A stretch of DNA of 64,000 nucleotides from Neolewinella litorea (GCF_004803465.1 NZ_SRSF01000005.1:19176-83175), one strand, 5' to 3'. Counted from the stretch's first letter, positions 8,675-17,637 are shown. Translations and numbers: made by a program. The notes: generated from the sequence alone by a model not told the origin.

Positions 8675-9925
8675 ATGGACCGCACCCTCGACCCCAAGGA
8701 CATCAACCGCCGCCGCCGCAACCGACTGCTCGGGTGGGTGGGCCTGGGCGCGGTGCTGGTGGCCGTAATCTGGTTTGGACTGAAAATGTTGCGCCCCACG
8801 GCGGCGGAAGACACCCTGCGCTTCGCGACCGTAGAACGCGGTGAGGTAGTCAACACCATCAACGCGAGTGCGCTGGTGCTGCCCGCCTTCGAGGAGCAGA
8901 TCAACGCCCCGGTGGCCACTACCATTGATGAGGTATTGCTCACGGCGGGTACCGCGGTGCAAGCCGGCGACCTGCTGATGCGGCTCGACCGCGACTACGT
9001 ACAATTGCAGCTGGATAGCCGCCGCGACCAGCTGGCGGTTAAGGAAAACAGCATCGGGCTGCTCGGCCTGGAGTACGACCGGGACCTCAAGGAACTCTCC
9101 TACAATGCCGAGATCAAGAAACTCGAACTGGCGGCCGCCCGCGCCGCCCTGGCCGACGCCCGTCGCCTGCTGGAAATCGGGGGAGCCACGCAAGAGGAGG
9201 TCGAAGCCGCCGAGCTCGCCGTACGGATCAGCGAACTGGAATCCCACAAACTCGACAATCAGCTCGACTACGCCCGCAACAGTCTGGCGGGACGGAAACG
9301 ACAGTTGCAGCTGGAGGTAGGCATGGAGGAAAAGGAAGTAAGCCAGCTCAGCCGCCGCCTCCGCGAAACGGAGGTCCGCGCCCCCCGCGCCGGCGTGGTC
9401 ACCTGGGTAAACGAAAACATCGGCCAGCAGGTCACGGAAGGTACCGCCCTGGCCCGGGTGGCCAACCTCGGACGTTACAAGGTGGAGGCCAGCTGCTCCG
9501 ACCGCTACGCCGACCAGCTTGCCGTGGGCCTGCCCGTAGAACTGCGGTTGCCCGGAGAGCGGCTCACCGGCACCGTTTCCGCCATCCTGCCGGAAGTGAC
9601 CGAAAACCTGGTCCGCTTCCGCGTCGACCTGGACAATCCGGCTCATACCGACCTGCGGCCCAATCTGCGCACCGACCTCTATGTCATCACCAGTCGGGTC
9701 GAGGACGCCCTGCGCGTGAAGAATGGCCCGGTCTTCCGCGGCGGCCGCTCACAGTCGGTCTTCGTGGTCCGGGACGGCGAAGCTGTGCGGCGTGACATCC
9801 GCATCGGCGCGCGCAACGGCGATTACGTAGAGGTAGAGGAAGGGCTGCAGGCCGGCGACCGCATCGTCATCTCCGATCTCGAAGCCTTGAAGGACTTGAA
9901 CGCTTTCAAACTGGACGAAGAATGA
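8675..9925 (+). CDS. HlyD/MacA-type periplasmic adaptor (membrane-fusion protein)
   Basis: 416 aa. MDRTLDPKDINRRRR is a short basic cytoplasmic tail, followed by one transmembrane helix (about 19-40). Next come a lipoyl-like half (APVATTIDEVLLTAGTAVQAGDLL), a long helical hairpin (about 105-225, Glu/Leu/Arg-rich) and the second lipoyl half (VRAPRAGVVTWVNENIGQQV). A beta-barrel domain (LPVELRLPGERLTGTV) and a membrane-proximal domain end the protein. It should bridge the inner-membrane ABC transporter to the TolC-like channel encoded next. It is the first gene of the sigma-54 operon, and its stop overlaps the start of the channel gene by 4 nt (ATGA), indicating coupled translation. Confidence 0.9.
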   Translation: MDRTLDPKDINRRRRNRLLGWVGLGAVLVAVIWFGLKMLRPTAAEDTLRFATVERGEVVNTINASALVLPAFEEQINAPVATTIDEVLLTAGTAVQAGDLLMRLDRDYVQLQLDSRRDQLAVKENSIGLLGLEYDRDLKELSYNAEIKKLELAAARAALADARRLLEIGGATQEEVEAAELAVRISELESHKLDNQLDYARNSLAGRKRQLQLEVGMEEKEVSQLSRRLRETEVRAPRAGVVTWVNENIGQQVTEGTALARVANLGRYKVEASCSDRYADQLAVGLPVELRLPGERLTGTVSAILPEVTENLVRFRVDLDNPAHTDLRPNLRTDLYVITSRVEDALRVKNGPVFRGGRSQSVFVVRDGEAVRRDIRIGARNGDYVEVEEGLQAGDRIVISDLEALKDLNAFKLDEE

Positions 9926-11409
9926 ACGTGATCGACCGACTCAACCGCCTGCACCTGTGGTTCCTGCTCCTGGCCCTATTCCTCTGCACCCGCGTCCGCG
10001 CCCAGGAAACCGAAACGCGAGGGACCACGATCAGCCTCACCGAACTGCAGCAGGCGGCTACCGAGCGCGCCGAACAGGTACTCATCGCCGAGCAGCAACA
10101 ACGCGCCGCTACCCTCAACTTACAGGCCTTCGAAGCCGGACTGCGGCCCCGCCTCGACCTGGCCGCCACCCTGCCCAACTATTTCCGCACCTCCACCGAA
10201 GTGACGCAGGACGACGGCACTATCGCCTTCCGCGAGATCGAGCTCAATAACTCCTCGGCGTCCTTGCTGGCTACCCAGCGCATCGCCGGCACCGGCGGAC
10301 TGCTCGGATTGGAGACCCTCCTACAACGTACCGATAATTTCGCGCAGGAAACGAAGCGCTACAACGGCTCCCCCGTACGGCTCACCTTCCAGCAGCCGCT
10401 CATGGCCTTCAACCCCTGGAAGTGGGACCGCCGCCTGCTGCCCATGCAAGTGAGTGTAAGCGACGCCGCCCTCCGCGCCGCCCGCGCCGACGCCGCGCTG
10501 GACGCCACCGCCCTGTTCTTCGACCTGGTGAACGCCGACCAAGAACGGCGCATAGCCGAGACAAACCGGGCGGCCAACGCCACGCTGTTTGACATCGCCG
10601 CCGAACGCTACGAATTGGGCAAAATCAACCGGGGCGACCTCGTGCAGCTGCAACTGGAGCAGGCCAGCGCCGAACAAAATCTGCTCCGGGCCGAACGCCT
10701 AGTGGGACGGGCCTCCGCGAACATCCTGCAGTACCTGGGGCGAGCATACAACGGCGAACTCCTCCGCCCGGCAGCCCCCGACGCCCGGGCCGGAGTGGAC
10801 ATCCCCGCAGCCCAGGCCCTGACGCACCTGGCCGACCGCCCCGAACTGCTGCAACTCCAGCAGCGTGTACTGGAAGCCGAACGGGAGGCCGACCGTATCC
10901 GCCGCGACCTGGGGCCCCGCCTCGACTTCAACGCGAGCATCGGACTGATCCGCAACGCCGACGAACTGAACCCGATCTACCGGGACCCCCAGAACGAAAG
11001 GGTAGTGAGCCTCACCTTCGCGGTGCCCCTGCTCGATTGGGGCGAGCGGCAGGCCCTCAACCGGCGAGCGGAAACCGAGGTGGATCTGGCCCGTGAACTC
11101 GGCCGGCGACGGGAAAACGAACTCACCGGCCAGCTCACCCAGCTGCTGGAGCAGTGGAGGACGGTCCGGGAAGAACTGCAACTGGCCATCCGCATCCGCG
11201 ACCTGGCCGAGGAGCGCTTCCGCATCAGCCAGGAAAGCTACACCCTGGGGGCTATCCCCCTTACCGACCTCACCTTCGCCCAGCAGAACCGCGACCTGAA
11301 TACTCGCGCCTACGCCGAAACCCTGCGCGCGTACTGGCTCACCTACACCAGTTTGGAGCGGCTCACGCTCTGGGATTTCATCAATGACCAACCGCTTTAC
11401 GAAAAGTAG
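9922..11409 (+). CDS. TolC family outer-membrane efflux channel
   Basis: 495 aa. The signal peptide ends near residue 28 (LALFLCTRVRAQ). The mature protein has two TolC-type repeats: long coiled-coil helices rich in Ala, Leu, Glu and Arg (about 40-90, 180-260, 290-340, 380-460) alternating with barrel strands. LTFQQPLMAFNPWKWDRR and VPLLDWGERQALNRRAE are the paired strand/helix junctions typical of the family. It forms the outer-membrane exit duct for the ABC complex of this operon. The start overlaps the adaptor gene by 4 nt, and the ATPase gene follows after 31 nt. Confidence 0.9.
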   Translation: MNVIDRLNRLHLWFLLLALFLCTRVRAQETETRGTTISLTELQQAATERAEQVLIAEQQQRAATLNLQAFEAGLRPRLDLAATLPNYFRTSTEVTQDDGTIAFREIELNNSSASLLATQRIAGTGGLLGLETLLQRTDNFAQETKRYNGSPVRLTFQQPLMAFNPWKWDRRLLPMQVSVSDAALRAARADAALDATALFFDLVNADQERRIAETNRAANATLFDIAAERYELGKINRGDLVQLQLEQASAEQNLLRAERLVGRASANILQYLGRAYNGELLRPAAPDARAGVDIPAAQALTHLADRPELLQLQQRVLEAEREADRIRRDLGPRLDFNASIGLIRNADELNPIYRDPQNERVVSLTFAVPLLDWGERQALNRRAETEVDLARELGRRRENELTGQLTQLLEQWRTVREELQLAIRIRDLAEERFRISQESYTLGAIPLTDLTFAQQNRDLNTRAYAETLRAYWLTYTSLERLTLWDFINDQPLYEK

Positions 11410-11440
11410 TCCGCCCCCATCACCCTTAAACTCCCCGGAA

Positions 11441-12106
11441 ATGATCGAACTGACCAACGTATCCAAATCCTACCGCACCGATACCATCGAGACCCTGGCC
11501 CTGCAGCACCTCAACCTGACGGTGCCGGCGGGGGAGTTCCTGAGCATCATGGGGCCCTCGGGCTGCGGAAAATCCACCCTGCTGAACATCATGGGCCTGA
11601 TCGACGAGCCCACCGCGGGGCGGGTAGTGCTGGCCGGACAGGAGGTGACCGGCTACAACGGCAGTCGGGTGGCCCGCTTCCGCAACGAACAGCTCGGCTT
11701 CATCTTTCAGAGCTTTCACCTGATCAACGACCTTTCGGTGGTCGACAACGTGGAGCTCCCGCTGCTGTACCGCAAGGTCGGAAGCAAGGAACGCAAGCGG
11801 CGCAGCCTGGAGGCGTTGGAGCACGTAGGCCTAAGCAATCGCGCCTTCCACTTTCCCAACCAACTGTCGGGCGGCCAAAAGCAGCGAGTAGCCATCGCGC
11901 GGGCCATCGTCGGGCAACCCAACATCCTGCTCGCCGACGAACCCACCGGCAACCTCGACAGCCACATGGGCGGGGAAATTATGGACATCCTGCTGCGCCT
12001 CAACCAGGAACTGGGAACCACCATCGTAATGGTCACCCACGACGAACGGATGGCCAAAAAGACCCACCGCCTGGTCCGGCTGAGCGACGGGGAGCGGGTT
12101 AGTTGA
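11441..12106 (+). CDS. ABC transporter ATPase, MacB/LolD type
   Basis: 221 aa from the ATG at 11441 ([14 protein letters not shown]). The open frame reaches further upstream, but that part overlaps the channel gene and lacks domain similarity. Walker A GPSGCGKS (about 38-45), Q-loop FIFQSFHLI, signature [14 protein letters not shown] (about 143), Walker [14 protein letters not shown] (about 164) and H-loop VTHDERMA are all intact. ADEPTGNLD is characteristic of the LolD/MacB/FtsE branch, whose members drive mechanotransmission rather than classic substrate alternation. It should pair with the two permeases that follow and energise the adaptor-channel complex. Confidence 0.93.
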   Translation: MIELTNVSKSYRTDTIETLALQHLNLTVPAGEFLSIMGPSGCGKSTLLNIMGLIDEPTAGRVVLAGQEVTGYNGSRVARFRNEQLGFIFQSFHLINDLSVVDNVELPLLYRKVGSKERKRRSLEALEHVGLSNRAFHFPNQLSGGQKQRVAIARAIVGQPNILLADEPTGNLDSHMGGEIMDILLRLNQELGTTIVMVTHDERMAKKTHRLVRLSDGERVS

Positions 12107-12109
12107 TTT

Positions 12110-12268
12110 GGGATTTACAATTGACCATTTACCCCCACGAGCACAGCGAGCAAAAACAGCGGCGGCCCGATTGTAAATCAAAAATCAAAAATTGTAAATC
12201 CCCCCGAGCGAAGCGAGCAGAAACCAGCGGCAGCCCAATCGTAAACCGGATATAGTAAATCGTAAATC
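12110..12268. repeat. Intra-operon repeat: 13-bp inverted repeat plus two 69-bp direct units
   Basis: GGGATTTACAATT (12110-12122) pairs perfectly with AATTGTAAATCCC (12190-12202). Two imperfect direct units (12131-12199 and 12200-12268) share the pattern CGAGC-AGCGAGCA-AACCAGCGGC-GCCC then GTAAATC runs. The spacer between ATPase and permease genes is 166 nt, unusually long for this otherwise tight operon. It may be an mRNA processing or attenuation element, or a mobile intergenic repeat. Confidence 0.6.
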
Positions 12269-12272
12269 AAAA

Positions 12273-13604
12273 ATGCTCCAAAACTACCTAACCCTAGCCC
12301 TCAAGGTGCTGCGACGTAAGCCGTTCTACGCCTTCGTCAGCCTGTTCGGCATCAGTTTTACTTTGATGATTTTGATGTTGCTGACATCCCTCTTCGATGC
12401 CGGCCTGGGTCGCAACCAGCCCATGACCAAACGCGATCGCCTGCTGGTGGCCCCCATGGCCGAACGCTTGCGCTACGAGCCCGATACCACCCTGAGCATT
12501 GAGACGATATACGCGGACGACGGAACGGAGCGGTACGACACCACCGAGGAAATCACGGAGAACGTGGTCTCCAACTCCAACGGTCCGATGAGCTACCGCT
12601 TCCTCATGGATAACCTGGCCGACATGGAGGCGGCCGAGCGGATGGCCATATACCACGATGGCAACTTCACCGACGGCTTTATCGACGGCCGGAAATTTAC
12701 CTTCTCGACCTACTATACGAACGCCGACTACTGGCGGGTGCTGGACTTCGATTTCCGCTTCGGACAGCCCTTCAACGAAGCGGACGTAGCCGCCGGCAAC
12801 CAGAAGGTAGTCCTGACCGACCGGGCAGCCCGCGCGTATTTCGGCGAAGTAACTGCTGATCTCCTGGGCCGCGAGATGCTGCTGGGCCGTCGTGCCTTCA
12901 CCGTGGCGGGGGTGATCAACCGGCCCCTGTCGGACAGCCCCATGTTCGGCGGCGACATTTACCTGCCCCTCACCACCCTCGACCAGCGATCGTTGTCGAG
13001 TACGGACGTGTCGGGAGGCTTCAGTGCCATATTCGAAGTGAGCTCCCCCGAGCGGCGCAAGGTGCTAAGCGAGGAGATAAACTTCATGGCCGAGCATTTC
13101 ACCTTTCCGCCCGAGAGCGACTACAACAAACTGAAGATCATGAATGCCAGCATCCCGGAGGCCTACGCGATGCGGGTGGTGCAGGAACAGGATCCCGCGC
13201 GGGCCCTGCGCATCCTGTTCATACCCGTTGTGATCCTGCTGTTGCTCTTCGTGGCCCTGCCGCTTATCAACCTGATCAACCTCAACATCAGCCGCGTGTA
13301 CGAGCGCCGGGCCGAGATCGGGGTGCGCAAGGCTTTTGGGGCAGAGGCCCGCGACGTTCTGCTTCAGTTCCTCTTCGAGAACCTGGTCATCACCGCAATC
13401 GGCGGGGCGATCGGACTGGTACTGGCCTTCTTCCTCATCTGGTACATCAATACCAACGACCTGCTGGGCATCACCCGCCTGTCGCTTTCCTGGCAGGTGG
13501 TCTTCTATTATTTCATCGTCATCCTGTTGTTCGGGTTGCTGTCCGGCATCCTGCCGGCCTACCGCGTAAGCCGCACCAACGTCGCCAACGCCCTGCGGGG
13601 ATAA
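12273..13604 (+). CDS. MacB/FtsX-type ABC permease
   Basis: 443 aa. Topology is one N-terminal membrane helix (about 20-45), a large periplasmic domain (about 46-300) and three C-terminal helices (about 308-335, 365-388, 402-425). This is the four-helix MacB layout. ERRAEIGVRKAFGAEARDVL, between the last helices, is the conserved coupling segment of FtsX-like permeases. The protein ends in PAYRVSRTNVANALRG, a family-typical tail. It should form a heterodimer with the next permease, powered by the upstream ATPase. The exported substrate is unknown; MacB relatives move macrolides, peptides, virulence factors or lipoproteins. Confidence 0.9.
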   Translation: MLQNYLTLALKVLRRKPFYAFVSLFGISFTLMILMLLTSLFDAGLGRNQPMTKRDRLLVAPMAERLRYEPDTTLSIETIYADDGTERYDTTEEITENVVSNSNGPMSYRFLMDNLADMEAAERMAIYHDGNFTDGFIDGRKFTFSTYYTNADYWRVLDFDFRFGQPFNEADVAAGNQKVVLTDRAARAYFGEVTADLLGREMLLGRRAFTVAGVINRPLSDSPMFGGDIYLPLTTLDQRSLSSTDVSGGFSAIFEVSSPERRKVLSEEINFMAEHFTFPPESDYNKLKIMNASIPEAYAMRVVQEQDPARALRILFIPVVILLLLFVALPLINLINLNISRVYERRAEIGVRKAFGAEARDVLLQFLFENLVITAIGGAIGLVLAFFLIWYINTNDLLGITRLSLSWQVVFYYFIVILLFGLLSGILPAYRVSRTNVANALRG

Positions 13605-13636
13605 GCCAGGCCAGTCCACCATCAAAAACAAACCTT

Positions 13637-14815
13637 ATGCTCTCCCACCTGCTGAAGTTAATGTGGAACAAGCGCCGCTCCAACGTCCTGATTTTCCTGG
13701 AGATACTGCTGGCCTTCGTGGTGCTGTTCGGGGTGTACACCTTTTCCATCTATCACTTCGACCGCTACCGGTCGCCCCTGGGGTTCAGCTACGAACACAG
13801 TCTAGGCGTGCAGGTCGATCTCGACGACCAGCTCGATTCGGCGGGGGTGGTGGACCTCCAGCGCAGGATCCGTGAGGAGTTACTGGACATGCCGGACGTG
13901 GCCGCCGTATCGTGGATCGGACCGGTCAACCCATTCGGCGGCGGTACCTGGCAGACGTCGGACGACCGCTACGGTTTCCTTATCCGCACCCAGATGATGT
14001 TCGCCGACGAGCACTTTGCCGAAACCGCCGAACTGTCCTTCCGGGAGGGCGGCTGGTTCACCGCCGCGGACCTGAACGCGAAGTATCCCCCGATCATCGT
14101 CAATGGAGCCTTCAAAGACGAGTATTTCTCCGACGCCGAAACCCTCATCGACAGCATCCTGCCGGTCAGCGGCGAGCACCGCATCGTCGGGGTCGTGGAC
14201 GACTTCAAGTACCAGAGCAATTTTGCGGAGAACGTTCCCCTGACCTTTTTCTCCCACGTCGACCTCCACCCGGAACAAGGACCATTTGAGATGCTCATCG
14301 TACGCACCCGGCCGGGCGCAACGGCTAACGTCCAGGAGCCCCTCTACCGACGGCTGGTCGACCTGACCAAGAACACCGACGTAGTCATCTGGAGCATGGC
14401 CGACGACCGTGTCAAGGCCAACCGGCCGGTGGTGATCCCCCTGGTCATCATGCTCGTCATCTCCGGCTTCCTGCTCATCAATATTGCCCTGGGGCTCTTC
14501 GGGGTGCTGTTCACCCAGATCGGATACCGACGCGCCGAGATCGGGCTGCGCAAGGCGCTGGGCGCTACCCCCGGTGAAGTGACGGCGCAGTTCGTTGGCG
14601 AGGTGCTCATCGTCACCGCGGCCGGTTTGCTGCTCGGGATCTTCTTCGCCGTGCAGGTTCCCTTGCTGGAGTTGCTGCCCTGGCCCGGAAAGTACTTTTA
14701 CCTTGGCATCGCCGCGGCAGTGGTTACCATACTGTTGATCGTCACGGCCTGTGCCCTGCTGCCCAGCCGGCAGGCGGCACGCCTGCATCCGGCGCAGGTA
14801 CTGCACGAGGAATGA
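13637..14815 (+). CDS. MacB/FtsX-type ABC permease (second subunit)
   Basis: 392 aa. An N-terminal helix (about 15-38), a periplasmic domain (about 39-265) and three C-terminal helices (from about 268) repeat the layout of the preceding permease. RRAEIGLRKALGATPGEVTAQF is the coupling segment and ARLHPAQVLHEE the tail. The spacer to the first permease is 32 nt. Having two different permeases but one ATPase gene suggests a heterodimer of permeases on an ATPase homodimer. The two proteins share architecture but clearly differ in the periplasmic part, so they are not a recent duplication. Confidence 0.9.
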   Translation: MLSHLLKLMWNKRRSNVLIFLEILLAFVVLFGVYTFSIYHFDRYRSPLGFSYEHSLGVQVDLDDQLDSAGVVDLQRRIREELLDMPDVAAVSWIGPVNPFGGGTWQTSDDRYGFLIRTQMMFADEHFAETAELSFREGGWFTAADLNAKYPPIIVNGAFKDEYFSDAETLIDSILPVSGEHRIVGVVDDFKYQSNFAENVPLTFFSHVDLHPEQGPFEMLIVRTRPGATANVQEPLYRRLVDLTKNTDVVIWSMADDRVKANRPVVIPLVIMLVISGFLLINIALGLFGVLFTQIGYRRAEIGLRKALGATPGEVTAQFVGEVLIVTAAGLLLGIFFAVQVPLLELLPWPGKYFYLGIAAAVVTILLIVTACALLPSRQAARLHPAQVLHEE

Positions 14816-14857
14816 CACCTGCCGCTCACCGATTATCAACAATAAAGTTCACATCCC

Positions 14858-16213
14858 ATCCCACGTATCCTGATCATCGACGACGACCGTACGGTCTGCA
14901 ATAGCCTCGAACTGTTGCTGAAGAGGGCGGGCTACGCCGTGGAGAGCCACTACGAGCCGCGGGAGGCGGTGGATCGCGTACGGGCGTACCGGCCCGACCT
15001 GGTGCTGCTAGACCTGAATTTCACCGTCGAGACCAGCGGGCGGGCGGGCATGCGGCTACTGATGGAGCTGCTGGAAGCCTTTCCGCAGCTTCCGGTGATC
15101 CAGATGACGGGCTGGGCAACGGTGCAGCTGGCCGTGGAGGGCATGAAGGCTGGCGCGCGCGACTTCATCGCCAAGCCCTGGGATAACAAGGAGCTGCTCA
15201 ACACCATCCGGACGCAACTGGAGCGGGGCGCGGACGCGGGTGCCGCGGTCCCGGCGGGAGATGCCGAGCCGTTCGGTTCCCTGATCGGCTCTTCCGCGGT
15301 GCTTAATGACATCATCAATCAGGCCCGTCGCGTGGCCGGTACGGAGGCCGCCGTGCTCATCACCGGTGAGAGCGGTACGGGTAAGGAGCTGGTCGCCGAA
15401 GCCATCCACGCCGCCAGCCGGCGGGCGGGCGGACCTTTCGTGGCCGTCAACCTGGGCGGGGTTCCGGAGCAACTGTTCGAGTCCGAGCTCTTCGGCCACA
15501 AGGCCGGCGCCTTTACCGATGCGCGGACCGACCGCGCGGGCCGCTTCGAACTGGCCGCCGGCGGCACCTTATTTCTGGACGAGATCGGCGACCTGGCGCC
15601 CGCCGCCCAGGTAAAACTGCTCCGTGTGCTCCAGGAACGGCAGTATGAGCGACTGGGGGAAAGCCGTCCGCGCCCCACCGACGTACGCGTGATCAGCGCC
15701 ACCAGCCGGAACCTGGACAGCATGGTCGCGGCCGGCACCTTCCGGGAAGACCTGCTGTACCGCATCAACCTCATCCATCTGCAACTCCCCGCCCTGCGTG
15801 AACGGCCCGAAGACATCGCCCCCCTGGCGGTACACTTCCTGGACAGTGCCCGTCGCCGCTACGACCGGCCGGGGTTGCGGTTCGATCCACCCACGGTGCC
15901 CTGGCTGCGACGCCAACCCTTCCCGGGCAACGTCCGCCAGCTCCAGAACCTCATCGAACGTGCGGCTATCCTGTCGCCGGACGACACGATCACGGTCGAC
16001 CAGCTGCAACGGCAGTCGGGTAGCAACAGTGAGCCGCTTGCGGGTTTCACGCCCTCCGGCGTGACCCTGGAGGAAATGGAAATCCGTATGATCCGCGCCG
16101 CCCTTGGACGCAACGGCGGAGAAATCACGGCCACCGCCCGCGAGCTGGGACTGACCCGCGCGGCCCTCTACCGCCGGTTGGAGAAGTATGGCATTTCAAT
16201 CACCACCCCTTAA
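14858..16213 (+). CDS. NtrC-type sigma-54-dependent response regulator (non-standard start)
   Basis: About 451 aa. Receiver domain: acidic pocket D8-D10 (ILIIDDDR) and phospho-acceptor Asp52 (LVLLDLNF). AAA+ domain: Walker A GESGTGKE (about 169-176), GAFTDA loop (about 217-222, a variant of GAFTGA) and FLDEIGDL (about 240). A Fis-type helix-turn-helix ends the protein (ITATARELGLTRAALYRRL). It should activate the -24/-12 promoter of this operon when phosphorylated by the adjacent kinase. Odd: no ATG, GTG or TTG lies between the in-frame stop TAA at 14843 and the acidic pocket. The family-like start PRILIIDDD is preceded by ATC (14858). The first normal start, TTG at 14915, would delete the pocket. 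Options are an ATC or CTG start, a mutation, or a sequencing error. Confidence 0.88.
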   Translation: MPRILIIDDDRTVCNSLELLLKRAGYAVESHYEPREAVDRVRAYRPDLVLLDLNFTVETSGRAGMRLLMELLEAFPQLPVIQMTGWATVQLAVEGMKAGARDFIAKPWDNKELLNTIRTQLERGADAGAAVPAGDAEPFGSLIGSSAVLNDIINQARRVAGTEAAVLITGESGTGKELVAEAIHAASRRAGGPFVAVNLGGVPEQLFESELFGHKAGAFTDARTDRAGRFELAAGGTLFLDEIGDLAPAAQVKLLRVLQERQYERLGESRPRPTDVRVISATSRNLDSMVAAGTFREDLLYRINLIHLQLPALRERPEDIAPLAVHFLDSARRRYDRPGLRFDPPTVPWLRRQPFPGNVRQLQNLIERAAILSPDDTITVDQLQRQSGSNSEPLAGFTPSGVTLEEMEIRMIRAALGRNGGEITATARELGLTRAALYRRLEKYGISITTP

Positions 16214-17498
16214 CTTGGATCGCGTGTCCGTCGCCTTCAAATACCTCGCTTACGTAGGTGCCCTGCACCTGGTGATCGGGGGGTTGATCTATGCGGTGGT
16301 GGGGCCGGGGCCGGTGCTGCTCCTGATTGAAATGGTACTGCTGCTCTCAGCCTACCTCGGGTACCGCCTCTACGAAGTGCTGGTAGCACCCCTGCAACTG
16401 CTTAGTCGTGGTGCCGGCGCCCTGGCCGATCAGGACTTCTCGGTCAAGATTCGCGCCACGGGCAGTCCGGAAATGGATCGGCTGGCGGGAGTGTACAATC
16501 GTATGATCGAGCAACTGCGTCGAGAGCGGATCGCCGGTCGGCAGCGTGAGGAATTCCTGGACCGCCTGGTGCAGGCCGCCGGGGTCGGGATCATCATTTT
16601 GGACTTTGACGGACAAATAGAATCCGAAAATCCCTGGGTAACCGAACGGCGGCAGTCGGGGGCCGACTTCGGTGCCGCCGTTGTGCAGCCTGCCCTAACA
16701 CTTGGAGTGGGGGAGAAGGCAGTTTTCACTACGCCCGGTAACCGGCGGCTGCACGTGGAGCGCCATGGTTTCGTCGACCGCGGCTTTCAACGGAGCTTCA
16801 TCATCCTACAAGATGTGACGGCCGACCTGATGCAGGCCGAAAAGGAAGCCTACGGCAAGGTGATCCGCATGATGGCCCACGAAGTGAATAATTCGAACGC
16901 CGCCATCGTATCCGTCCTGAAAACCCTGTTGGAAGTGGCCGGCGACGATGACCCCGAGCTGGCCAGTCTGACGCGTGACCACCTGCCGCCGGTCATCCTG
17001 CGGGCGGAACACATGACCGCCTTCATGCGCAACTTCGCCCGCGTGGTGCGCCTGCCCGCCCCCTGCCGTGAGCGGCTCGACCTCAACCTGGCGCTGCGTT
17101 CGGCGGTGGAGGTCATGCAGGAACTCATGCGGCGCGACGGGATCGAACTGCACCTGGCCCTCGCCCCGCATCCGGTATGGGTGCAGGCCGATCGCGCCCA
17201 ACTTGAACAGGTGATCATCAACGCCTTGACGAACGCCCGGGAGAGCATCGGGAAGGAAGGCCATATACGCATCAGTAGCGCCGGCTCTCCGCCGGGCTTC
17301 GTGATCTCTGACGACGGACCAGGCATCGAAGCCGACGTCGCCGAACGGCTGTTCACCCCCTTCTTCAGCACCAAAGCTACGGGGCAGGGGGTGGGCCTTA
17401 CCCTGTCGCGCGAGATCCTGGAGGGACATGGAGCCGACTACCGCCTGCGCACGGAAGCGGACAGTTGGACCCATTTCCGCGTTGTCTTTCCTGACTAA
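16188..17498 (+). CDS. Sensor histidine kinase (NtrB/NtrY-like)
   Basis: 436 aa from the ATG at 16188, which overlaps the regulator gene by 26 nt; a GTG at 16224 is an alternative start with no overlap. Two membrane helices (about 15-35 and 40-60) are followed by HAMP-like and PAS-like regions (about 65-215). The phospho-acceptor is His231 in MMAHEVNNSNA, the form found in NtrY-like kinases. The catalytic domain has the N box (about 344, INALTNARES), G1 DDGPGIE (about 377) and GQGVGLTLS (about 400). The very short loop between the membrane helices suggests it senses within the membrane or cytoplasm. It is the last gene of the sigma-54 operon and the likely partner of the upstream regulator. 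Confidence 0.9.
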   Translation: MAFQSPPLNLDRVSVAFKYLAYVGALHLVIGGLIYAVVGPGPVLLLIEMVLLLSAYLGYRLYEVLVAPLQLLSRGAGALADQDFSVKIRATGSPEMDRLAGVYNRMIEQLRRERIAGRQREEFLDRLVQAAGVGIIILDFDGQIESENPWVTERRQSGADFGAAVVQPALTLGVGEKAVFTTPGNRRLHVERHGFVDRGFQRSFIILQDVTADLMQAEKEAYGKVIRMMAHEVNNSNAAIVSVLKTLLEVAGDDDPELASLTRDHLPPVILRAEHMTAFMRNFARVVRLPAPCRERLDLNLALRSAVEVMQELMRRDGIELHLALAPHPVWVQADRAQLEQVIINALTNARESIGKEGHIRISSAGSPPGFVISDDGPGIEADVAERLFTPFFSTKATGQGVGLTLSREILEGHGADYRLRTEADSWTHFRVVFPD

Positions 17499-17549
17499 CT
17501 GACAGACGTCGGACGTCTGACTTTTTGGCAGACGTCCGACGTCTGTCAG
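17499..17549. terminator. Palindromic repeat copy 1 (21-bp perfect stem), likely terminator
   Basis: CTGACAGACGTCGGACGTCTG (written here as CTGACAGACGTC then GGACGTCTG) at 17499-17519 pairs perfectly with 17529-17549 around the 9-nt loop ACTTTTTGG. Each arm is itself nearly palindromic (AGACGTC-G-GACGTCT). It directly abuts the kinase stop codon and probably ends the sigma-54 operon transcript. Related copies lie at 20939 and 21194. Confidence 0.85.
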
Positions 17550-17577
17550 GGTGGCGGCGCCTTCACAGAGGTTATCT

Positions 17578-17637
17578 ACTAAAGAATTAGTTGCAATACT
17601 AAAAGATTAGGACTATACTTGTACTAATCAATTAGTA
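17578..17637. promoter_or_regulatory. Three BlaI-type operator palindromes
   Basis: ACTAA-AGAA-TTAGT (17578-17591), ACTAA-AAGA-TTAGG (17598-17611, one mismatch) and TACTAA-TCAA-TTAGTA (17622-17637) share the pattern ACTAA-N4-TTAGT. Centres are 20 and 25 bp apart. The last site ends 3 nt before the repressor start codon. BlaI/MecI repressors bind short dyads of this kind, so autorepression is a strong inference. Confidence 0.75.
17591..17621 (+). promoter_or_regulatory. Bacteroidota-type promoter of the BlaI/M56 operon
   Basis: TTG at 17591-17593, a 20-nt spacer and TATACTTG at 17614-17621 fit the Bacteroidota consensus TTG-N19-21-TAnnTTTG with one mismatch. Both boxes are interleaved with the ACTAA/TTAGT operators, so bound repressor would block the polymerase. 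Confidence 0.65.
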
